The notes under the pieces are model-generated. The model saw only the letters and a program-made list of their open reading frames with translations. It did no database searches and was not told the DNA's origin. The position numbers were made by a program, and so were the translations under genes. Shown here piece after piece: positions 49,801 to 61,904 of a stretch of DNA of 64,000 nucleotides. This DNA is from Harmothoe impar (lineage: Eukaryota; Annelida; Polychaeta; Phyllodocida; Polynoidae), in assembly GCA_947462335.1 (NCBI GenBank), contig OX381704.1:121454065-121518064 (forward strand). The letters are read 5' to 3'. Numbering within the stretch: position 1 is the first letter of the stretch; the number at the start of each line of letters is the position of its first letter.

Positions 49801-52800
49801 CACAGGGGGCTACACCCACACAGGGGGCTACACTCACACAGGGGGGCTACACCCACACAGGGGGCTACACCCACACAGGGGGCTACACCCACACAGGGGG
49901 CTACACCCACACAGGGGGCTACACTCACACAGGGGGGCTACACTCACACAGGGGGCTACACCCACACAGGGGGCTACACCCACACAGGGGGCTACACCCA
50001 CACAGAGGGCTACATCAACACAGGGGGGCTACACCCACACTGGGGGCTACGCCCACACAGGGGGGGCTACACCCACAAAGGGGGCTACACCCACACAGGG
50101 GCTACACTCACACAGGGGGCGACACCCACACAGGGGGTTACACTCACACAGCGGGCCAAACACACAGGGGGCTATACCCACACAGGGGGCTACACCCACA
50201 CAGGGGCTACACCCACACAGGGGGTTACACTCACACAGGGGGCCAAACACAGAGGAGGCTACACCCACACAGGGGCTACACCCACACAGGGGCCTACACC
50301 AACACAGGGGCTACACCCACACAGGGGGCTACACCCAGACATAGGGGCTACACCAACACAGGGGGCTACACCCACACAGGGGGCTACACCAACACAAAGG
50401 GCTTAACCCACACAGGGGCTACACTCACACAAGGGGCTACACCTATACTGGGGGCTACACCCACAGAGGGGGCTACACCCACAGAGGGGGTTACACCAAC
50501 ACAGGGAGCTACACTGACACAGGGAGTTACACCAACACAGGGGGCTACACCCACACAGGGGGCTACACCCACACAGGGGGCTAGACCAACACAGGGGGGC
50601 TACTGCAGTTCTCTTGGTGGGGTCTTGGAGTTTTGTGCGGTGCCAGGATTTAATGTAAGCATTACTTCTGGTTTATATTAAGGTGTGTAGTGTACCAGGA
50701 CATAATGTAAAAATTACTGCCAGCCTATACTAAGGTGTGTGGTGTACCAGGACATAATGTAAGAAGGACTGTCAGCCTATACTAAGGTTTGTAGTGTACA
50801 CAGGGGCTACACCCACACAGGGGGCTACACCCACACAGGGCGCTACACCCACAACGGGGGCTACACCCACACAGGGGGCTACACCCACACAGGGGGCTAC
50901 ACCCACACAGGGGGCTACACCCACACAGGGGGCTGCACCCACACAGGGGGCTACACCCACACAGGGGGCTACACCCACACAGGAGGCTACACCCACACAG
51001 GGGGCTACACCCACACAGAGGGCTACACCCACACAGGGCGCTACACCCACAACGGGGGCTACACCCACACAGGGGGTTACACTCACACAGGGGGCCAAAC
51101 ACACAGGGGGCTACACCAACACAGGGGCTACACCCAAACAGGGGGTTACAGTCACACAGGGGGCTACAGCCACACAGGGGGGCTACACCCACAGAGGGGG
51201 GCTACACTGACACAGGGGGCTACACCCACACAGGGGGCTACACCCACACAGGGGGCTACACCCACAAAAGGAGCTGCACCCACACAGGGGGCTACACCCA
51301 CACAGGGGGCTACACCCACACAGAGGGTCACACCTATACTGGGGGCTACACCCACAGAGGGGGCTACACCCACACAGGGAGCCACACTGACACAGGGGGC
51401 TACACTCACACAGGGGGCTACACTCACACAGGGGGCTACACCTATACTGGTCGCTACACCCACACAGAGGGCTATACCCACACAGGGGGCTACACCAACA
51501 CAGGGGGCTACACCAACACAGGGGGTCTACTGCAGTTCTCTTGGTGGGGTCTTGGAGCTTTGTGCGGTGCCAGGATCTAATGTAAGCATTACTTCTGGTT
51601 TATACTAAGGTGTGTAGTGTACCAGGACATAATGTAAGAATTACTGCCAGCCTATACTAAGGTGTGTGTTGTACCAGGACCTAATGTAAGCATTACTGCA
51701 AGCCTATACCCACACTGGGGGTTACACCCACACAGGGGGCTACACCCACACAGGGGGGCTACACCCACACAGGGGGCTACACTCACACAGGGGGGCTACA
51801 CCCACACAGGGGGCTACACCCCCACAGGGGGGCTACACCCACACAGAGGGCTACACCGACACAGGGGGCTACACCCACACAGGGGGCTACACCCACATAG
51901 AGGGCTACACCCACACAGGGGGGCTACACCCACACTAGGGGCTACACCCACACAGGGGGGCTACTCCCACTCAGGGGGCTACACCCACACAGGGGCTACA
52001 CTCACACAGGGGGCTACACCCACACAGGGGGTTACACTCACACAGGGGGCCAAACACACAGGGGGCTACACCCACACAGGGGGCTACACCCAATCAGGGG
52101 CTACAACCACACAGGGGCTTACACTCACACAGGGGGCCAAACACAGAGGGGGCTACACCCACACAGGGGCTACACCCACACAGGGGGCTACACCCACACA
52201 GGGGCTACACCCACACAGGGGGCTACACCCACAGAGGGGGGCTACACTGACACAGGCGGCTACACCCACACAGGGGGCTACAACCACACAGGGGGGCTAG
52301 ACCCACACAGGGGGCTACCCCCACACAGGGGGGCTACACCAACACAGGGAGCTACACTGACACAGGGGGCTACACTGACACAGGGGGCTACACCTATACT
52401 GGTGGCTACACCCACACAGAGGGCTACACCCACACAGGGGGCTACACCAACACAGGGGGCTACACCAACACAGGGGGTCTACTGCAGTTCTCTTGGTGGG
52501 GTCTTGGAGCTTTGTGCGGTGCCAGGATCTAATGTAAGCATTACTTCTGGTTTATACTAAGGTGTGTAGTGTACCAGGACATAATGTAAGAATTACTGCC
52601 AGCCTATACTAAAGTGTGTGGTGTACCAGGACATAATGTAAGAATTACTGCCAGCCTATACTAAAGTGTGTGGTGTACCAGGACCTAATGTAAGCATTAC
52701 TTCTGGTTTACACTAAGGTGTGTGTTGTACCAGGACCTAATGTAAGCATTACTGCCAGCCTATACCCACACAGGGGGATACACTCACTAGGGGGGGGCTA

Positions 52801-55800
52801 CACCCACAGAGGGGGCTACACCCACACAGGGGGGCTACACCCACACAGGGGGGCTACACCCACACAGAGGGCTACACCGACACAGGGGGCTACACCCACA
52901 CAGGGGGCTACACCCACACTAGGGGCTACACCCACACAGGGGGGCTTCTCCCACTCAGGGGGCTACACCCACACAGGGGCTACACTCACACAGGGGGCTA
53001 CACCCACACAGGGGGTTACACTCACACAGGGGGCCAAACACACAGGGGGCTACACCCAATCAGGGGGCTACAGCCAATCAGGGGCTACACCCACACAGGG
53101 GCTTACACTCACACAGGGGGCCAAACACAGAGGGGGCTACACCCACACAGGGGCTACACCCACACAGGGGGCTACACCCACACAGGGGGCTACACCCACA
53201 CAGGGGCTACACCAACACAGGGGGCTACACCCACACAGGGGGCTACAGCGGGGCTACACCAACACAGGGGGCTACACCCACACAGGGGGCTACACCCACA
53301 CAGGGGGCTACACCCATACTGGGGGCTACACCCACACAGGGGGCTATACCCACACAAGGGGCTACACCAACACAGGGGGCTTCACCCACACAGGGGGGCT
53401 ACACCCACAAAAGGGGCTACACCCACACAGGGGGCTACACCGACACAGGGGGGCTACTACCACACAGGGGGCTGTATCCACAGGGGGCTACACCAACACA
53501 GGGGCTACACCCACACAAGGGGCTACACCCACACAGGGGGCTACACCCGTACAGGGAGCTACACCCACACAGGGGGGCTACACCCACACAGGGGGCTACA
53601 CTGACACAGGGGGCTACACCAACACAAAGGGCTTAACCCACACGGGGGGCTACACTCACACAGGGGACTACACCTATACTGGGGGCTACACCCACAGAGG
53701 GGGCTTCACCCACAGAGGGGGCTACAGCCACACAGGGAGCTACACCCACACAGGGAGCTACACTGACACAGGGGGCTACACTCATACAGGGGGCTACACC
53801 TATACTGGTGGCTACACCCACACAGGGGGCTACACCCACACAGGGGGCTACACCAACACAGGGGGCTACACCAACACAGGGGGGCTACTGCAGTTCTCTT
53901 GGTGGGGTCTTGGAGCTTTGTGCGGTGCCAAAATCTAATGTAAGCATTACTTCTGGTTCATACTAAGGTTTGTAGTGTACCAGGACATAATGTAAGAATT
54001 ACTGCCAGCCTATACTAAGGCTTGTGCTGTACCAGGACCTAATGTAAGCATTACTTCTGGTTTACACTAAGTATGTAGTGTACCAGGACATAATGTAAGA
54101 ATTACTGCCAGCCTATACTAAGGTATGTAGTGTACCCGGACATAATGTAAGCATTACTGCTGGTTTATACTAAGGTATGTAGTGTACACAGGGGCTACAC
54201 CCACACAGGGGGCCAAACACACAAGGGGCTACACCAACACAGGGGCTAAACCCTCACAGGGGGTCACCCACACAGGGGGCCAAACACACAGGGGGCTACA
54301 CCAACACAGGGGCTACACCCACACAGGGGGCTACACCCACAAAGGGGGCTACACCCACAAAGGGGGCTAAACCCATCCAGGGGGGCTACACCCACACAGG
54401 GGCCTACACCCACACAGGGGGCTACACCCACACAGGGGGCTGCACCCACACAGGGGGGCTACCGCCACACAGGGGGCTACACCCACACAGGGGCTACACC
54501 CAAACAGGGGCTACACCCACACAGGGGGCTACAACCACACAGGGGGGCTACAACCACACAGGGGGGCTACACTGACACAGGGGGCTACACCCACACAGGG
54601 GGGCTACACCCACACACGGGGTTACACTCACACAGGGGGCCAAACACACAGGGGGCTACACCCACACAGGGGGCTACACCCACACAGGGGGCTTCACCCA
54701 CACAGGGGGCTACACCCACACAGGGGGCTACACCCACACAGGGGGCTACACCCACACAGGGGGGCTACTGCAGTTCTCTTGGTGGGGTCTTGGAGCTTTG
54801 TGCGGTGCCAGGATCTAATGTAAGCATTACTTCTGGTTTATACTAAGGTGTGTAGTGTACCAGGACATAATGTAAGAAGTACTGTCAGCCTATACTAAGG
54901 TTTGTAATGTACCAAGACCTAATGTAAGCATTACTTCTGGTTTATACTAAGGTGTGTAGTGTACCAGGACATAATGTAAGAATTACTGCCAGTCTATACT
55001 AAGGCTTGTGCTGTGCCAGGACCTAATGTAAGCATTACTTCTGGTTTACACTAAGGTGTGTGTTGTACCAGGACCTAATGTAAGCATTACTGCAAGCCTA
55101 TACCCGTACTGGGGGTTACACCCACACTGGGGGTTACACCCACACAGGGGGCTACACCCACACTGGGGGTTACACCCACACAGGGGGTTACACCCACACA
55201 GGGGGCTACACCCACACAGGGGGGCTACTCCCACTCAGGGGGCTACACCCACACAGGGGCTACACTCACACAGGGGGCTACACCCACACAGGGGGTTACA
55301 CTCACACAGGGGGCCAAACACAACGGGGGCTACACCCACACAGGGGGCTACACCCACACAGGGGGTTACACCCACACAGGGGGTTACACTCAAACAGGGG
55401 GCCAAACACAGAGGGGGCTACACCCACAAAGGGGCTACACCAACACAGGGGGCTACACCCACACAGGGGCTACACCCACACAGGGGGCTACAGCCACACA
55501 TGGGGGCTACACCAACACAGGGGGCTACACCCACACAGGGGGCTACACCCACACAGTGGGCTACACCCATACTGGGGGCTTCACCCACACAGGGGGCTAC
55601 ACCCACACAAGGGGCTACACCCACACAGGGGGCTACACCCACACAGGGGGGCTACCGCCACACAGGGGGCTGTATCCACAGGGGGCTACAGCAACACAGG
55701 GGCTACACCCACACAAGGGGCTACACCCACACAGATGGCTACAACCATACAGGGGGCTACACCCACACAGGGGGCTACACCCACACAGGGGGCTAAACTC

Positions 55801-56880
55801 ACACAGGGGGCTACACTGACAGAGGGGGGCTACACCACACGGGGGGGGGCTACACCAACACAGGGGGCTTCAGCCACACAGGGGGCTACAGCCACACAGG
55901 GGGGCTACTGCAGCTCTCTTGGTGGGGTCTTGGAGCTTTGTGCAGTGCCAGGATCTAATGTAAGCATTACTTCTGGTTTATACTAAGGTTTGTAGTGTAC
56001 CAGGAAATAATGTAAGAATTACTGTCAGCCTATACTAAGGTTTGTAGTGTACCAAGACCTAATGTAAGCATTACTTCTGGTTTAAACTAAGGTATGTAGT
56101 GTACCAGGACATAATGTAAGAATTACTGCCAGCCTATACAAAGGCTTGTGCTGTACCAGGACCTAATGTAAGCTTTACTTCTGGTTTATACTAAGGTATG
56201 TAGTGTACACAGGGGGCTACACCCATACAGGGGGCTACACCCATGCAGGGGGCTACACCCGCACAGGGGCTACACACACACAGGGGGCTACACCCACACA
56301 GGGGCTACACCCACACAGAGGGCTACACCCACACAGGGGGCTACACCCACACAGGGGCTACACCCACACAGAGGGCTGCACCAAAACAGTAGGCTACACC
56401 CACACAGGGGGCTACACCCACACAGGGGGCTACACCCACTCAGGGGGCCACACCCACATAGAGAGCTACACCCACACAGGGAGCTACACTGACACAGGGG
56501 GCTACACCCACACAGGGGGCTACACCATCACAGGGGGGCTACACCCACACAGGGGGCTACACCTACACAAGGGGCTACACCCACACAGGGGGCTACACCC
56601 ACACAGGGGGCTACACCCGCACAGGGGCGACATGCACACAGGGGGCTATAACCATGAAGGAGGGGGGGGGGGCTACTGCATCTCTCATGGTGGGTGGGGC
56701 ACTTGGAGCTTTGTGCTGTGCCAGGATATAATATAAGCATTACTTCTGGTCTTCATTGAGGCTTGTAGTGTACCAGGACATAATGTAAGAATGACTGCCA
56801 GCCTATACTAAGGCTTGTGCTGTACCAGGACCTAATGTAAGCATTACTTCTGGTTTTTACTAAGGTATGTAGTAACTCAC
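46895..56880. repeat. Composite array: 18-bp minisatellite alternating with reverse 52-bp satellite
   Basis: The 18-bp unit is CTACACCCACACAGGGGG. Blocks lie at about 46895-47400, 48040-48730, 49270-50600, 50795-51530, 51710-52480, 52765-53885, 54190-54770, 55110-55910 and 56205-56680. Eight of the nine end in a conserved CTACTGCA(G/T)(T/C)TCTC junction followed by GGAGCTTTGTGC; the ninth (46895 side) has the same. Between blocks are reverse-complement units of the 52-bp satellite (TAATGTAAGCATTACTTCTG). All six frames of the 18-bp unit lack stops, which explains ORFs of up to 406 residues. These are not treated as genes. Confidence 0.93.
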
Positions 56881-56989
56881 CAATGCTGCATTGGTGCTGT
56901 ATGCCCACCCTACAGGAGTGTCTCAACCCCATAGGGTCAACATGATCCTTGAATGCGGCACTCTCCAGTGCTGCTAGTTTAAGGATGCA

Positions 56990-58690
56990 TGTTGTTAAAT
57001 AACCACGGACTGATATTGCTCACATTTGTGAGTATTTTTTTCCGATCACTACTATAAACCTTCTCATATCTTATGGACGACTCACCAAAAATGCCATATG
57101 TACAAACCTCTAGAGACCCCTTTGAATTCAAGTTCCATTGACCCTTTGAACTTTGCCCGAGCTCTTAGCCATTGAGCATGCTAATATCAGAGACATGTTG
57201 TTAAATTACCATAGACCGATATTGTTCACATTTGGAATATTTGTTTCCAATCAGTAGTATGAACTTTCTCATGTATCATTGATGACACACCAAAAACATC
57301 ATTTTCCAGACCTTCAGAGACCCCTTTGAATTCAAGTTCCAATGACCCTTTGAAATTTGCCCAAGCTCTTAGCCATTGAACATGCTAATACCAGAGACAT
57401 GTTGTTAAATTACCATGGACTGATATTGTTCACATTTAGAGTATTTTCTTTCGATCAGTAGTATGAACTTTTGCATATCTTATGGAAGACACACCAAAAA
57501 TGCCATATTTCCGGTCTTTCAGGGACCCCTTTGATTTCAAGTTCAAATGACCCTTTGAAATTTGCCCAAGCTTTTGGCCATTGAACAGAGACATGTTGTT
57601 AAATTACCATGGACAGATATTGCTCACATTTAGAGTATTTTCTTCTGATCAGTAGTATGAACTTTCGCATATCTTATGGAAGACACACCAAAAATGCCAT
57701 ATTTCCGGTCTTTCAGGGACCCCTTTGATTTCAAGTTCCAATGACCCTTTAAAATTTGCTTGAGCTCTTAGTTATTGAACATGCTAATACCAGAGACATG
57801 TTCTTAAATTACCATAGACCGATATTGCTCACATTTGGAATATTTGTTTCCAATCAGTAGTATGAACTTTCTCATGTATCATTGATGACACACCAAAAAC
57901 ATCATTTTCCAGACCTTCAGAGACCCCTTTGAATTCAAGTTCCAATGACCCTTTGAAATTTGCCCTAGCTCTTAGCCATTGAACATGCTAATACCAGAGA
58001 CATGTTGTTAAATTACCATGGACTGATATTGCTCACATTTGGAGTATTTTCTTCCGATCAGTAGTATGAACTTTCTCATATCTTATGGAAGACACACCAA
58101 AAATGCCATATTTCCGGTCTTTCAGGGACCCCTTTGATTTCAAGTTCCAATGACCCTTTAAAATTTGCTTGAGCTCTTAGTTATTGAACATGCTAATACC
58201 AGAGACATGTTCTTAAATTACCATAGACCGATATTGCTCACATTTGGAATATTTGTTTCCAATCAGTAGTATGAACTTTCTCATGTATCATTGATGACAC
58301 ACCAAAAAAATCATTTTCCGGACCTTCAGAGACCCCTTTGAATTCAAGTTCCAATGACCCTTTGAAATGTCCGAGCTCTTAGCCATTGAACATGCTAATA
58401 CCAGAGACATGTTGTTAAATTACCATGGACTGATATTGCTCACATTTGGAGCATTTTCTTCCGATCAGTAGTATGAACTTTCTCATATCTTATGGAAGAC
58501 ACACCAAAAATGCCATATTTCCGGTCTTTCAGGGACCCCTTTGATTTCAAGTTCCAATGACCCTTTGAAATTTGCTTGAGCTCCTAGCCATTGAACATGC
58601 TAATACCAGAGACATGTTGTTAAATTACCGTGGACTGATATTTCTCACATTTGAAATTCCTATCAGTAGTATAAACACCTGTTGGTGAAC
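56990..58690. repeat. 205-bp satellite
   Basis: The anchor ACATGTT(G/C)TTAAATTACCAT recurs about every 202-206 bp (near 57194, 57398, 57797, 58000, 58206 and 58408), with one 194-bp unit. Units alternate between a GGACTGATATTG type and a AGACCGATATTG type, so the working repeat is a ~410-bp dimer. No ORFs. Confidence 0.9.
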
Positions 58691-59351
58691 ATGCAGGAAG
58701 GTAGAGGTAAAAGGCTGCATTGATGCATCATGCCGACACATGGACATACACCTGTTGGTGGACATGCAGGAAGGTAGAGGTACAAGGCTGCGTTGATGCA
58801 TCATGCCGCCACATGGACATACACCTGTTGGTGGACAGTTAGGAAGGTAGAGGTACAAGGCTGCATTGGTGCATCATGCTGCTACATGGACATACACCTG
58901 TTTGTGGACACGCAGGAAGGTAGAGGTCCAAGGCTGCATTGGTGCATCATGCCGACACATGGACATACACCTGTTTGTGGACACGCAGGAAGGTACAGGT
59001 CCAAGGCTGCATTGGTGCATCATGCTGCTACATGGACATACACCTGTTTGTGGACACACAGGAAGGTACAGGTCCAAGGCTGCATTGGTGCATCATGCCG
59101 CCACATGGACATACACCTGTTTGTGGACACACAGGAAGGTACAGGTCCAAGGCTGCATTGGTGCATCATGCTGCTACATGGACATACACCTGTTTGTGGA
59201 CACGCAGGAAGGTAGAGGTCCAAGGCTGCATTGGTGCATCATGCCGACACATGGACATACACCTGTTTGTGGACACACAGGAAGGTACAGGTCCAAGGCT
59301 GCATTGGTGCATCATGCCGCCACATGGACAGAAACTTCCACTAGTCCACTA
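57962..59351. repeat. 1390-bp segmental duplication, copy 1
   Basis: Contains 205-bp units and then a 73-bp minisatellite (58700-59335, about nine units; GGACATACACCTGTTTGTGG plus GCTGCATTGGTGCATCATG). Equivalent points in copy 2 are 1390 bp on (57962/59352 and 58625/60015). Confidence 0.9.
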
Positions 59352-60590
59352 GCCCTAGCTCTTAGCCATTGAACATGCTAATACCAGAGACATGTTGTTA
59401 AATTACCATGGACTGATATTGCTCACATTTGGAGTATTTTCTTCCGATCAGTAGTATGAACTTTCTCATATCTTATGGAAGACACACCAAAAATGCCATA
59501 TTTCCGGTCTTTCAGGGACCCCTTTGATTTCAAGTTCCAATGACCCTTTAAAATTTGCTTGAGCTCTTAGTTATTGAACATGCTAATACCAGAGACATGT
59601 TCTTAAATTACCATAGACCGATATTGCTCACATTTGGAATATTTGTTTCCAATCAGTAGTATGAACTTTCTCATGTATCATTGATGACACACCAAAAAAA
59701 TCATTTTCCGGACCTTCAGAGACCCCTTTGAATTCAAGTTCCAATGACCCTTTGAAATGTCCGAGCTCTTAGCCATTGAACATGCTAATACCAGAGACAT
59801 GTTGTTAAATTACCATGGACTGATATTGCTCACATTTGGAGCATTTTCTTCCGATCAGTAGTATGAACTTTCTCATATCTTATGGAAGACACACCAAAAA
59901 TGCCATATTTCCGGTCTTTCAGGGACCCCTTTGATTTCAAGTTCCAATGACCCTTTGAAATTTGCTTGAGCTCCTAGCCATTGAACATGCTAATACCAGA
60001 GACATGTTGTTAAATTACCGTGGACTGATATTTCTCACATTTGAAATTCCTATCAGTAGTATAAACACCTGTTGGTGAACATGCAGGAAGGTAGAGGTAA
60101 AAGGCTGCATTGATGCATCATGCCGACACATGGACATACACCTGTTGGTGGACATGCAGGAAGGTAGAGGTACAAGGCTGCGTTGATGCATCATGCCGCC
60201 ACATGGACATACACCTGTTGGTGGACAGTTAGGAAGGTAGAGGTACAAGGCTGCATTGGTGCATCATGCTGCTACATGGACATACACCTGTTTGTGGACA
60301 CGCAGGAAGGTAGAGGTCCAAGGCTGCATTGGTGCATCATGCCGACACATGGACATACACCTGTTTGTGGACACGCAGGAAGGTACAGGTCCAAGGCTGC
60401 ATTGGTGCATCATGCTGCTACATGGACATACACCTGTTTGTGGACACGCAGGAAGGTAGAGGTCCAAGGCTGCATTGGTGCATCATGCCGACACATGGAC
60501 ATACACCTGTTTGTGGACACACAGGAAGGTACAGGTCCAAGGCTGCATTGGTGCATCATGCCGCCACATGGACAGAAACTTCCACTAGTC
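59352..60590. repeat. 1390-bp segmental duplication, copy 2, two minisatellite units shorter
   Basis: Nearly identical to copy 1, but the offset falls from 1390 to 1244 bp at the end (GAAACTTCCA at 59331 and 60575). That is 146 bp, exactly two 73-bp units fewer. ORFs on both strands are repeat translations. Confidence 0.9.
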
Positions 60591-60916
60591 ACCTTGAATG
60601 AAGCCCTGGTGCATTCATACATGATGACTAACAAGGGCATGCTGCATTATTGTACTCTGTGGCCCTTAAAGGGTTCCATACCTTTAGGAGTGTATCGATC
60701 CCATAGTGTCTGCATGATGCTTGAATGCAGCCCGAGTGAGTAACTGGTGCATTCATACAAGATGACCACCAAGGACATGCTGCATTATTGTACTCTGCGG
60801 CTTGAATGCAGCCCGAGTGAGTAACTGGTGCATTCATACAAGATGACCACCAAGGGCATAGTGCATTAATTCACTCTGCGGCCCTCAAAGGGTTCCATTC
60901 CTTTAGAAGTGTGTCA

Positions 60917-61634
60917 ACTTCAACATCATGCAGACCCCGATGGACTTCCATGTATACTAATGACTGTGTGTTTGTCTCTAGGCCCCCGACTACTTCAACA
61001 TCATCCAGACCCCGATGGACTTCCATGTATACTTATGACTCTGTGTTTGTCTCTTGGCCCCCGACTACTTCAACATCATCCAGACCCCGATGGACTTCCA
61101 TGTATACTAATGACTGTGTGTTTGTCTCTAGGCCCCCGACTACTTCAACATCATGCAGACCCCGATGGACTTCCATGTATACTTATGACTCTGTGTTTGT
61201 CTCTAGGCCCCCGACTACTTCAACATCATCCAGACCCCGATGGACTTCCATGTATACTAATGACTGTGTTTGTCTCTAGGCCCCCGACTACTTCAACATC
61301 ATGCAGACCCCGATGGACTTCCATGTATACTAATGACTGTATGTTTGTCTCTAGGCCCCCGACTACTTCAACATCATGCAGACCCCGATGGACTTCCATG
61401 TATACTAATGACTGTATGTTTGTCTCTAGGCCCCCGACTACTTCAACATCATCCAGACCCCGATGGACTTCCATGTATACTAATGACTGTATGTTTGTCT
61501 CTAGGCCCCCGACTACTTCAACATCATCCAGACCCCGATGGACTTCCATGTATACTAATGACTGTATGTTTGTCTCTAGGCCCCCGACTACTTCAACATC
61601 ATGCAGACCCCGATGGACTTCCATGTATACTTCA
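60917..61634 (+). repeat. 75-bp tandem array of splice acceptor plus bromodomain exon start
   Basis: Ten copies: GGACTTCCATGTATAC begins near 60942, 61017, 61092, 61167, 61242, 61315, 61390, 61465, 61540 and 61615 (one unit is 73 bp, the rest 75). Each complete unit reads TGTTTGTCTC(T)TAG|GCCCCCGACTACTTC and encodes APDYFNI(I/M)QTPMDF, the PDY...PMDF motif of the bromodomain ZA loop. After PMDFHVY the frame hits TAA or TGA in every internal copy. The 258-residue ORF across the array is in a different frame and is an artefact. The fragment recalls BAZ-family bromodomains, but the BAZ1A bromodomain should lie downstream of the exons at 61905 onward, not here. Confidence 0.88.
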
Positions 61635-61904
61635 TTCTTAACACTGGAAAACATACCTTTTTTTCTCAGATTATTATCCCTGTAAACCCAAATCTCTTTG
61701 TGCAAGAAGTAGGGGTTTTTCTAAAGGGCAGGATACCAGAAATAATAGTCATTTTGGCCTCGGGGAAAGCTTCTCTAGGGGGGTTTAGGGTGGGGTTTGC
61801 CCCCCCCCCAAAAAAAAAAATCTCAAACTCCAATTCGACCTATAGGTGAGGTCGACCTATAGGCGAGGTTTTACGGTACTAAGTGCCTTGTGTGGTTGTT
61901 GCAG

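Noticed and set aside
52718..53938. 406-residue ORF rich in YTHTGG and ATPTQG
   Set aside because: Translation of the 18-bp minisatellite, which is open in all six frames. No splice signals or conserved domain.
58793..59372. Overlapping 137-186-residue ORFs on the plus strand
   Set aside because: Translations of the 73-bp minisatellite. The same peptides appear in several frames and in the duplicated copy.
60909..61685. 258-residue ORF
   Set aside because: Runs through the 75-bp exon-edge array in a frame different from the bromodomain frame.
61890..61904. Start codon of BAZ1A at 61890
   Set aside because: This ATG precedes a TTGTTGCAG acceptor and the encoded region is mid-protein, so it is intronic.
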